The notes under the pieces: generated by a model
Databases searched by the model: none
The model's input: the letters and a program-made list of their open reading frames with translations, nothing else
What the model was told of the DNA's origin: nothing
Part shown: positions 56,862-64,000 of the stretch, one piece after another
Position numbering within the stretch: the stretch's first letter is position 1
Layout: the number at the start of each line of letters is the position of its first letter
Assembly: GCA_022826965.1 (NCBI GenBank)
Contig: JAJDTU010000013.1
Coordinates: 527,746-591,745, forward strand
Origin: Dehalococcoidia bacterium
Lineage (GTDB): Bacteria > Chloroflexota > Dehalococcoidia > Bin125
Length of the DNA: 64,000 nucleotides
Direction of reading: 5' to 3'
Position numbers and translations under genes: made by a program

Positions 56862-58378
56862 CGTCCGGTCAGCGAACTGAGCGTGAACAGTCCGCCAATC
56901 TGATCAACTCCAGGCAGTTCCGCCACCGTTGGCGCGATCCGGTCAATGAACGGGTCGGGCCAGATTCCCATCGCGATAATCGGCGCGATCAGCACGATCG
57001 CTGCGGCAATCTCCCAGCGCGTGAGCTCTTTGAGATTGTCCCAGCGCGGATTGAACGGACCCAGCGCCGCCCGGCCCATCAGCCGCAGCACGTAGATCGC
57101 CGTCAGAGCGGCCGAGAGGATGCCCAGCGCCGCAAACAGCGGGAACGTGTCGATCGTACCGACGAAAATGTGGAACTCGGCCACGAATCCCGACAGGCCC
57201 GGTAAGCCGAGCGACGTCAATCCCGCAATACCGAAGAAGATCACGAACAGCGGCATCTTGCGCACCAGTCCGCCGAACACGCGGATATCCCTGGTATGCG
57301 CCTGGTCATAGAGTCCGCCAACCATCGCGAAGAAGAGGGCCGTCATCACCCCGTGAGAGAACATCTGCAGCACGGCCCCATTGACGCCAATGTTGTTCAT
57401 CGTCCCCAGACCCATCAACACGAAACCCATATGCGAGACCGACGAATACCCGATCACAAACTTGAGGTCGGTCTGGTGAATCGCCGAGATCGCGCCGTAC
57501 ACGGCGGCCACGCCGCCCAGCACGAGCAACACGGGCATCCAGAAGTCGGTCCCGGCCGGCAGAATCTCCATCCCCAGCCGGATCACGCCAAACGCGCCCA
57601 GCTTCATCAACACACCCGCGTGCAGCATCGAGACCGCCGTCGGAGCCGCCACGTGACCGTCCGGCGACCACGTATGGAACGGGAACAGACCCGCCAGCAC
57701 TCCGCACCCGATCATGAAGAATGGGAAGAACGTGTTGGCGAAGCCGCGTCCGAACTCGATATCGCGCAGCACCGCCATGTCGAAGGTACCTGCCCCGGCC
57801 TCCGCGAAGACCGCGAAGATGCCGACGAAGATCAGCACCGAGCCGCCGACCAGCACCATGGTCAGCTTCATCGCGCCGTATTCCTTGTTCGTCGAGCCCC
57901 AGATCACGATCAGCAGGTACATCGGCAGCACGGCCAGCTCGTACGCGAAGAACCAGAAGAACAGGTCCTGCCCGATGTACACCCCGTATACGCCGGTGAA
58001 CAGCGCCATGAAGAGGATGAAGAAGTCCTTGACCCGGTGCGTGATCTTCCACGACACCAGCACTCCGGCAAAGCCAACCAGCCCGTTCAGCAACACCATC
58101 GGCGCCGCGATACCGTCCACGGCCAGGTGCAGCGAGATACCGTTCTCGCCCAGGAAGCCGATGTTCTCAATCCACGGGTACTGCAGATCGAACTGGTAGC
58201 CGCCCTGCGCGAAGTCGTAGACGGCGAAGATCCAGATCGAGTCGATCAGCGTGGCGGTCGTGGCGATCAGCGCGATCCAGCGCACGACATTCGCATGCCG
58301 CGAAGGCACGAGGATCGTGAGCAGCATCGCCGCCCCGGGAATCAGCACGAGCAGCAGGAGAGCTTCACCTGCGTCCAC
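56858..58378 (-). CDS. nuoM: NADH-quinone oxidoreductase subunit M
   Basis: 506 residues; the second antiporter-like subunit. Motifs: FFFAYELAVLPMYLLIVIWG-type helix with the essential Glu, LFPFHTWSPDGHVAAPTAVS, FVIGYSSVSHMGFVLMG and GLPGLSGFVAEFHIFVG. The start is GTG 58378. It follows nuoL after 27 bp. Confidence 0.94.
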   Translation of the reverse strand: MDAGEALLLLVLIPGAAMLLTILVPSRHANVVRWIALIATTATLIDSIWIFAVYDFAQGGYQFDLQYPWIENIGFLGENGISLHLAVDGIAAPMVLLNGLVGFAGVLVSWKITHRVKDFFILFMALFTGVYGVYIGQDLFFWFFAYELAVLPMYLLIVIWGSTNKEYGAMKLTMVLVGGSVLIFVGIFAVFAEAGAGTFDMAVLRDIEFGRGFANTFFPFFMIGCGVLAGLFPFHTWSPDGHVAAPTAVSMLHAGVLMKLGAFGVIRLGMEILPAGTDFWMPVLLVLGGVAAVYGAISAIHQTDLKFVIGYSSVSHMGFVLMGLGTMNNIGVNGAVLQMFSHGVMTALFFAMVGGLYDQAHTRDIRVFGGLVRKMPLFVIFFGIAGLTSLGLPGLSGFVAEFHIFVGTIDTFPLFAALGILSAALTAIYVLRLMGRAALGPFNPRWDNLKELTRWEIAAAIVLIAPIIAMGIWPDPFIDRIAPTVAELPGVDQIGGLFTLSSLTGR

Positions 58379-58405
58379 GCTGTATGCCTCTCTCTATCTC
58401 GTTCG

Positions 58406-60340
58406 CTATCCGCGCAGCAGGAACGCCAGCCCGCCCGCCAGGGCGACGCCGACCACCATCAGCAGCGCGTAGTCGGGTATCCGTCCGGTGACGTGGTAGC
58501 GCAGCCAGTAGGCGGCGTAACGCGTCGCGTCTGCCGGAGCGTTGATCCCCGTGTCGTTGACAATCATCCGGTCGAACCAGGCCACGATCCGCGCCAGCGG
58601 AAGCATCGCGCGATCGATTCCCCACTGGTACGCCTCGTCGAAGTAGAACTTGTTCTCGATCACCGCCGCCAGCCGCGGCTGGAACTCGCGAACCGCCTGG
58701 GCCCGGTGCGAGTTGCGCCCCCAGAAGAACCACCACGCGGTCAGGAAGCCAAGCAGCGAGACCGTGCCGGTCACCGCAGCGATCGAGTCCGAGAAGTGGA
58801 AGTCATGCGGCTCGGGGAAGTAGACGTAGTTGTTGATCCCACCCGGGAAGCCGAGCGCATCTCCGACCTGGTCGAAGGCCACGAAGCCAATCAGGAACGT
58901 GAGCACGGTGAGGAACACGAGCGGAATCAGGATCGTCGGATCCGCCTCGCGCGCACGCCTGATCACGGCGATGTCCTTGGGCGGTCCGAAGAACGTGATG
59001 ATCACCAGCCGCGCCATGTACAGCGCCGACAGGAAGGCGGCCACCCCGAGCAGGATCGCGACCGCCGTGTTCGCGCCGCCGAGCGTCGCTACGAAGATCT
59101 CGTCCTTGGAGAAGAACCCGGACAGCGGCGGAATCCCTGCCAGCGCGATGGACGAAATGATGAACGTCGACGCCGTCACCGGCATCCGCCACCACAGGCC
59201 GCCCAGCTTGCGCGCATCCTGCTCCTCCGTCATGTGGATCACGGACCCCGAGCCAAGGAAGAGACACGCTTTGAAGAAGGCATGCGTCAGCAGATGGAAC
59301 ATGGCAATGCCAACCGCGCCGACCCCCAGGGCGACGAACATGAATCCCAGCTGCGACACAGTGGAGTATGCGAGAACCCGCTTGATGTCGTTCTGCGCCA
59401 GCGCCATCATCCCGGCCAACAGCGCCGTAATCAGTCCAACCGCGAGCACCACGTTGGAGGCGCCCGGCGTCACCTCGAAGACCGGCAGCAGCCGCGCCAC
59501 CAGGTAGACCCCGGCCACGACCATCGTGGCCGCGTGGATCAGGGCCGACACCGGCGTCGGACCTTCCATCGCGTCCGGCAGCCAGACGTGGAACGGCACC
59601 TGCGCCGACTTGCCCGCCGCGCCCAGAAACAGCATCAGCGTTGAGAGCGTCAGATAGCCGTCGCCCATCACCTGCGGCAGGTCGTTGACACGCCCCGCCT
59701 CCGCGGCGGCGATGATGTCGGAAATCTGGAACGAGCCGGTCGCCCGCCAGAACAGGACGATGCCGATGAACAGGCCCACATCGCCGAGTCGCGTCGTGAC
59801 GAACGCCTTCTTCGCCGCCTCGACCGCCGAACGGCGCTCGTAGTAAAAGCCAATCAGCAGGAACGAGCAGAGCCCCACGCCCTCCCAAGCGACAAACATC
59901 AGCAACAGGTTGTCGGCCAGCACCAGCGTCAGCATCATCGCTACGAACAGCGAGAGCACCGCGAAGTACCACCAGTAGCGCGGCTCCGGCCGTCCATGGT
60001 GGCGCAGGTAGTTGGTCGAATAGATGTTGACCATCAATGCCACGGTCGCGACCACGAAGACCATCACCATCGCGATCGAATCGACCGTAAAGCCCAGCCG
60101 TACGACAAAACTGTCGAAATTGATCCAGTCGGTGCCGACGTTGCGGATCCCGCCCAGACCGGCGCCCAGCCAGTCGAGATGCGACTCGAGCACGAAGAAG
60201 AACAGCACGAACACGGCCAGCGCCGCGCCCACCGAGATGAAGTCGCCGCCGCGCGGCAGCTTGCGACCGAACAGGAACAGCACGACAAAGGAGATGGCCG
60301 GGATCGCCGGCAAAATCCATGCGTGGTCAGCCCAGATCAT
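58406..60340 (-). CDS. nuoL: NADH-quinone oxidoreductase subunit L
   Basis: 644 residues, the largest antiporter-like subunit; its long C-terminal lateral helix spans the membrane arm. Motifs: FVAWEGVGLCSFLLIGFYYE, AQVPFHVWLPDAMEGPTPVS, LAYSTVSQLGFMFVALG, and GIPPLSGFFSKDEI. The C-terminal part (about 490-644) matches the transverse-helix region. Start ATG 60340. Confidence 0.95.
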   Translation of the reverse strand: MIWADHAWILPAIPAISFVVLFLFGRKLPRGGDFISVGAALAVFVLFFFVLESHLDWLGAGLGGIRNVGTDWINFDSFVVRLGFTVDSIAMVMVFVVATVALMVNIYSTNYLRHHGRPEPRYWWYFAVLSLFVAMMLTLVLADNLLLMFVAWEGVGLCSFLLIGFYYERRSAVEAAKKAFVTTRLGDVGLFIGIVLFWRATGSFQISDIIAAAEAGRVNDLPQVMGDGYLTLSTLMLFLGAAGKSAQVPFHVWLPDAMEGPTPVSALIHAATMVVAGVYLVARLLPVFEVTPGASNVVLAVGLITALLAGMMALAQNDIKRVLAYSTVSQLGFMFVALGVGAVGIAMFHLLTHAFFKACLFLGSGSVIHMTEEQDARKLGGLWWRMPVTASTFIISSIALAGIPPLSGFFSKDEIFVATLGGANTAVAILLGVAAFLSALYMARLVIITFFGPPKDIAVIRRAREADPTILIPLVFLTVLTFLIGFVAFDQVGDALGFPGGINNYVYFPEPHDFHFSDSIAAVTGTVSLLGFLTAWWFFWGRNSHRAQAVREFQPRLAAVIENKFYFDEAYQWGIDRAMLPLARIVAWFDRMIVNDTGINAPADATRYAAYWLRYHVTGRIPDYALLMVVGVALAGGLAFLLRG

Positions 60341-60356
60341 CGATGCATGCTCCCGC

Positions 60357-60671
60357 TTACCACTTGAGGAGATTCACTTCGTCGACGTTCGCGGTGGCCC
60401 GGTTGCGGAACGTCCGCACCACGATGCCCAGCGCCAGCGCAACCTCGGCCGCCGCGATCACGATGATGAAGAAGGCGAACACGATCCCTGTGATGTTGCC
60501 GAAGTCGACGTGTCCGTAGACAGCGAACGCGACCATGTTCAGCGACACCGCATTCAGCATCAGCTCGACCGAGAGCAGGATCAGCACCGCGTTGCGCCGC
60601 GTCAGAACACCCATCGCGCCGATGGCAAAGAGGATCGCGTTGACGACAAGGATGTGCTCCAGTGCGGGCAT
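60357..60671 (-). CDS. nuoK: NADH-quinone oxidoreductase subunit K
   Basis: 104 residues with three helices; part of the complex I membrane arm. The conserved membrane Glu is in LILLSVELMLNAVSLN, and a second is in FFIIVIAAAEVALALGI. The ATG shares its base with the nuoJ stop. Confidence 0.95.
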   Translation of the reverse strand: MPALEHILVVNAILFAIGAMGVLTRRNAVLILLSVELMLNAVSLNMVAFAVYGHVDFGNITGIVFAFFIIVIAAAEVALALGIVVRTFRNRATANVDEVNLLKW

Positions 60672-61189
60672 CAGTTGTCGTCCTCGTCAGGTGAGGCGAG
60701 CATGATCGCGCCGTCCAGCGCAATCGACAGCAGCACGCCGACGATGATGAACGGCACGATCCAGATCGTGAAGATGGCGTCGCCGATTGTCTGCAGTCCA
60801 ACCGGTTGAATCGCCGAGGACGATTCCGGAGTCGTCCAGGTCGTGGCCACAATCCCGCCGATCAGCGCGGCCATCAGACCGAGCGCCGCGGCGATCCCGA
60901 GCGGACGCGACCTCCCGAACAGCGCCTGTGGACGCTCCCGCGCTCTGGTCAGCATGAGCGCGAAGAGGATCAGGATCACGACCGCCGAACCGTAGATCAG
61001 CAACTGCACCAGCGCGATGAACTCGACGGTCAGGATCAGGTAAATCCCGGCCACACCGGCCAGCGCGGCAATGAAGAACAGCGCCGCGTAGACGATGTTG
61101 CCGGCCGTGATCACGCCGATCGCGGAGACCAGCATGACCACAGCCAGGATCCAGAACACGACCTGAGTTGCGGTTACACCGTCCTCCAC
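60671..61189 (-). CDS. nuoJ: NADH-quinone oxidoreductase subunit J
   Basis: 172 residues with five helices. The second and third helices carry AALFFIAALAGVAGIYLILT and FIALVQLLIYGSAVVILILF; the YGSAV motif is typical of NuoJ. The start is GTG 61189. It lies 40 bp after nuoH with no nuoI between. Confidence 0.9.
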   Translation of the reverse strand: MEDGVTATQVVFWILAVVMLVSAIGVITAGNIVYAALFFIAALAGVAGIYLILTVEFIALVQLLIYGSAVVILILFALMLTRARERPQALFGRSRPLGIAAALGLMAALIGGIVATTWTTPESSSAIQPVGLQTIGDAIFTIWIVPFIIVGVLLSIALDGAIMLASPDEDDN

Positions 61190-61229
61190 GAAACTCCGCC
61201 TCCTCTACCTGTCTCTATCCGCTCAACGC

Positions 61230-62438
61230 CTAGTCGCCGCCGGCCTCGACCGGGGTGACTTCGGGTGCGGTAATCACGCGCGGCGTCGCCGGCGTCGTTT
61301 GTACGGTGCGGGCGCCTTCGCCCTGCTTGCGCCGCATGATGTAGTAGACCAATCCGCCCAGCGCGACCAGCAGGCCGAACGAGACGATCCCCACGACCCA
61401 GTCGGCGCCGCCGTAGCTCAGGATGATCCCGTTGGCGATCACCTGGACGATCGCGAAGGGCAGCAGCACCTTCCACGAGAAAGACATCAACTGGTCAATC
61501 CGTAGACGTGGGAAGAGCGCCCGCGAACCGATCACGAGCACAATCATCACGGTCGTTTTGACAAGGGTCAGCACGATCTGCAGGCCAAGCCCGACGTCCG
61601 CGCCGAACGGCCAGTTCCAGCCGCCCAGGAACAGCGAAGAAGCGAGCACCACCAGCAGGAATAGTGCGGTGTACTCAGCCAGGAAGAACAGCCCCCAGCG
61701 CATGCCGGAGTACTCGACGAAGTAACCGCCGACCACTTCCGACTCCGCGATTGGCATGTCAAACGGCGGGCGATGCAGCTCCGCCAGCATCCCGATGATG
61801 AAGATGAAGAAGCCCAGCGGTTGCAGCAGGATGTATGGCGTCGTCGTCTGATCGCCGACGATCGAATTGATCGAGCCGGCGGCCGAGGCGTCGCCGTCGA
61901 CCGCGAGTCGTCCCGCCGCAACCATCACCACCGCGACCACGATCAGCAGCATCGGAATCTCATACGAGATCGCCTGTGCCGCAGCTCTCACACCGCCCAG
62001 CAGGGCGTACTTGTTGTCCGAGCCCCACGCGGCCATCACGACCCCAACGATGTTCAGTCCGAGCACCGCAAAGACGAAAAGCAGACCGAGATTGAGATCG
62101 CGGATGAACCACGTCTCCGTGAACGGCATCGGCACGAAGACCAGGAAGACCGGCACGAACGCCATGTACGGCGCAAGCTCGAACGCCCAGCGATCCGCCG
62201 TGATCGGCCGCACATCTTCTTTGGTGATCAGCTTGAGTGCGTCGGCAATCGACTGCAGCGTCCCGATTGGGCCGGTCCGCGTCGGCCCGACCCGGGCCTG
62301 GAATCGGGCCAGAATCTTGCGCTCGCCATAGATCAGCGCGAACGCCATGATCGTCATCAGCGCGACGATGAAGATGATGCGCAAAATCGCATCAAGCCAA
62401 TCGGGCATGCTGACGCCGGCGAACTCGCTCAAGACCAT
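61230..62438 (-). CDS. nuoH: NADH-quinone oxidoreductase subunit H
   Basis: 402 residues; anchors the hydrophilic arm and forms part of the quinone channel. Motifs: GERKILARFQARVGPTRTGP, the quinone-site loop LLIVVAVVMVAAG region, ELHRPPFDMPIAESEVVGGY and LRIDQLMSFSWKVLLPFAI. A short C-terminal extension (about 350-402) is Thr/Pro-rich. Starts ATG 62438; ATG 62408 is possible. Confidence 0.95.
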   Translation of the reverse strand: MVLSEFAGVSMPDWLDAILRIIFIVALMTIMAFALIYGERKILARFQARVGPTRTGPIGTLQSIADALKLITKEDVRPITADRWAFELAPYMAFVPVFLVFVPMPFTETWFIRDLNLGLLFVFAVLGLNIVGVVMAAWGSDNKYALLGGVRAAAQAISYEIPMLLIVVAVVMVAAGRLAVDGDASAAGSINSIVGDQTTTPYILLQPLGFFIFIIGMLAELHRPPFDMPIAESEVVGGYFVEYSGMRWGLFFLAEYTALFLLVVLASSLFLGGWNWPFGADVGLGLQIVLTLVKTTVMIVLVIGSRALFPRLRIDQLMSFSWKVLLPFAIVQVIANGIILSYGGADWVVGIVSFGLLVALGGLVYYIMRRKQGEGARTVQTTPATPRVITAPEVTPVEAGGD

Positions 62439-62519
62439 TTAGCGCATCCCCGCTGGCTGTTGGCGCTGCTCACGCAGGTTACACGCGATCCCGCTTACGC
62501 CCATCGGCCCACCCGCTCG

Positions 62520-62562
62520 CTCCCCCCTCTGGGGGGAGCTGCCGAAGGCTGAAGGGGGTGCC
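62520..62562. repeat. Palindromic intergenic repeat between nuoD and nuoH
   Basis: CTCCCCCCTCTGGGGGGAG (62520-62538) is a perfect 8-bp-arm hairpin, followed by CTGCCGAAGGCTGAAGGGGG. The arms and the GGGGGGAG-(A/C)TGCCGAA tail match the tandem units at 52651-52785. It occupies part of the 149-bp gap. Confidence 0.75.
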
Positions 62563-62587
62563 TGGCAAACCTCTTGTTCAGTCCGCA

Positions 62588-63751
62588 TTAGCGATCGACC
62601 TCGCAGAGCACGATGTCGATCGAGCCGAGCGCCACGACGGCGTCGGCGAGATAGGTGTTGATCACCTGCGGCTTGAGCGACGAGAGGTTGTGGAAGCATG
62701 GCGAACGCATCTTCACCCGCCACGGCTTGTCCGTCCCGTCCGAGACCATGTAGATCCCGTATTCGCCCCGCGGATTCTCCTGCCGCATATAGATCTCGCC
62801 GGGCGCCGGGCGCAGACGCGCCGGCATCCGCTCCGGCTCGATCGGGCCCGACGTCGGCATCTGCTCGAGCGCCTGGCGCAGGATCGTCACCGACTGCCGC
62901 ATCTCCTCGAGCCGCACGAGATAGCGATCGTAGACATCGCCCCGCTCGCCCACCGGAATCTCCCAGTGGAAGCGGTCGTAGATCGAATAGGGTTCGTCGA
63001 CGCGCAGGTCGAAAGGCACGCCCGAGGCTCGCAGCATCGGCCCCGTGACGCCGTAGGAAATCGCCTCATCTGCCGTCATCGCGCCCACGTCGCGGCAGCG
63101 CGCGACGAAGACCTCGTTGTCGGTCATCAGCTCGTCGACGTCCGAGATCCCGACCTCAACCTGGTCGAGCACCCAGTGCGAGTCCTCGATGAAGGTCTCA
63201 TGCGGCTCCCACGCGAGACCGCCGACGCGGAAGTAGTTGTACATGATCCGGTCGCCGCAAACGGCCTCGAACAGGTCCTGGATCCGCTCGCGCTCCTTGA
63301 ACGTCCAGGTGAACGCGGTGCCGAAGTAGCCCACGTCCGTGCCGAACGCGCCCATGAACATGAAGTGCGAGAGCAGGCGGTTGAACTCCGCCAGGATCAG
63401 CCGGACATACTCGGCCCGCTCGGGGATCTCGATCCCCGCCAGCCGCTCAACCGCGTTCACGTAGACCCATTCGGAGTTGAACGCAGCCAGGTAGTCGGTG
63501 CGGTCCTGGTAGCCCAGCGCGCCCCGATAGTCGAGGTTCTCCGACAGCTTCTCGCCGCCCCGGTGCATGTAGCCGATGTAGGGAATCGCGTCCTTGACGA
63601 TCTCCCCGTCGACCGTCAGCACCATCCGGAACACGCCGTGCGTCACCGGGTGCTGAGGCCCGATGTTGATGTTCATGTCGACGGTCTCGAACTCGCGCTC
63701 GACGACGACGGGCTCAGTCAGTACTTCACCTTCGAAGGTTTGCTGGACCAC
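62588..63751 (-). CDS. nuoD: NADH-quinone oxidoreductase subunit D
   Basis: 387 residues; the 49-kDa-type subunit at the quinone site. Motifs: NINIGPQHPVTHGVFRM, YIGYMHRGGEKLSENLDYRG, and FMFMGAFGTDVGYFGTAFTW. The C-terminus has RMRSPCFHNLSSLKPQV. The start is GTG 63751 with GGAG 8 nt upstream. Nothing suggests a fusion with NuoC; the neighbour upstream is a separate gene. Confidence 0.96.
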   Translation of the reverse strand: MVQQTFEGEVLTEPVVVEREFETVDMNINIGPQHPVTHGVFRMVLTVDGEIVKDAIPYIGYMHRGGEKLSENLDYRGALGYQDRTDYLAAFNSEWVYVNAVERLAGIEIPERAEYVRLILAEFNRLLSHFMFMGAFGTDVGYFGTAFTWTFKERERIQDLFEAVCGDRIMYNYFRVGGLAWEPHETFIEDSHWVLDQVEVGISDVDELMTDNEVFVARCRDVGAMTADEAISYGVTGPMLRASGVPFDLRVDEPYSIYDRFHWEIPVGERGDVYDRYLVRLEEMRQSVTILRQALEQMPTSGPIEPERMPARLRPAPGEIYMRQENPRGEYGIYMVSDGTDKPWRVKMRSPCFHNLSSLKPQVINTYLADAVVALGSIDIVLCEVDR

Positions 63752-63774
63752 GCGGTCTTCTCCTTCGTATCCCG

Positions 63775-64000
63775 TTAGTCGCCGCGCAACTGCGCGCGTC
63801 GAGCGGCCGCGAGTTCGCGGCCGAGGCGTACGCGCTCGGCCTGCGCGGCGGCGCGGCCTTCGGGGTCTTCTTCGGCGTCGGGGATCGTCGGCAACTCCGG
63901 CGGCGGTGGTGCCGGCGGTCGGTCGTCCTGTGCCGGAGCCGCCGACGGCGCTGCCCCGGCCGCGGGAGCCGCGGCCGCGGGAGCCGCGGCCGGTCGCGGC
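63775..64000 (-). CDS. C-terminal fragment of the gene upstream of nuoD (probably NuoC)
   Basis: The last 74 codons of a gene that continues past the window. It is an Ala/Pro-rich stretch (repeated PAAAAP-type units) followed by ELPTIPDAEEDPEGRAAAQA and an Arg-rich helix ending RRAQLRGD. The stop is 23 bp before nuoD. By operon order nuoC is expected here, but the visible tail is a non-conserved extension and does not itself prove that. Confidence 0.45.
   Translation of the reverse strand, partial: PRPAAAPAAAAPAAGAAPSAAPAQDDRPPAPPPPELPTIPDAEEDPEGRAAAQAERVRLGRELAAARRAQLRGD

Noticed and set aside
57296..59644. A 782-codon open frame on the plus strand opposite nuoM and nuoL
   Set aside because: Its translation is Arg/His/Gln-rich with no motif, while the minus strand encodes complete antiporter-like subunits. 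It is an antisense shadow of GC-rich coding sequence.
63935..64000. Short GC-rich repeat (GCCGCGGCCGCGGGA-type units) at the end of the window
   Set aside because: It lies within a coding Ala/Pro-rich tail and is explained by codon repetition.

Overview
The window is a GC-rich, densely packed bacterial chromosome segment. It contains no insertion sequence, prophage, CRISPR array or rRNA operon, and no gap above about 300 bases without a gene. The gene set points to a walled, probably monoderm and respiring member of the Chloroflexota (inference). It has a SpoIIIAA/Ycf45-like R3H ATPase beside tmk, an ispD-ispF fusion, RicT, PIN-TRAM, lysA and alr, a CvpA/RadC/LysM run and a partial nuo operon. 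No 16S gene is present, so the phylum call rests on gene content and order alone.

Layout. 1-6.3 kb (minus): tmk (cut by the edge), an R3H ATPase, and a four-gene sugar-type ABC importer with two paralogous binding proteins. 6.3-10.3 kb (plus): phosphoesterase, universal stress protein, two TrkA/RCK proteins, pheA and an Fpg-type glycosylase. 10.3-13.7 kb (minus): HNH nuclease, CvpA, RadC, a small membrane protein and a LysM protein. 13.8-19.6 kb (minus): the classical translation block tRNA-Thr, tRNA-Tyr, tRNA-Thr, tuf, rpmG, secE, nusG, rplK, rplA, rplJ, rplL. 19.7-24.8 kb: a duplicated-domain surface protein, then cysS, cysE, ispDF and PIN-TRAM. 25-33.3 kb: a radical SAM protein, DinB, an M16 peptidase with an MBL hydrolase, lysA, holB and ricT. 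33.3-39.4 kb (minus): the origin-type cluster rpmH, rnpA, yidD, a beta-propeller lipoprotein, yidC, jag, parA and parB, with a perfect parS site. 39.6-50 kb: lytic transglycosylase, alr, CopC-like, DoxX, MMPL exporter, a protease-like lipoprotein and a GYD protein. 50-54.2 kb (plus): tRNA-Thr(CGT), an atypical OmpR-type regulator and two glutamine synthetases. 54.2-64 kb (minus): a full-length sterol C-24-methyltransferase-like protein and nuoN, M, L, K, J, H and D, followed by the tail of an upstream gene.

The most interesting items are four. First, the bacterial homologue of eukaryotic sterol 24-C-methyltransferase (54197-55234). Second, a nitrogen-control module: a receiver-degenerate OmpR regulator, an 11-bp direct repeat upstream of glnA, and a second synthetase with altered active-site residues. 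Third, a trypsin-fold lipoprotein that keeps its serine but appears to have lost the histidine and aspartate. Fourth, a family of intergenic palindromic repeats at three loci. The parS site doubles as coding sequence for two overlapping genes.
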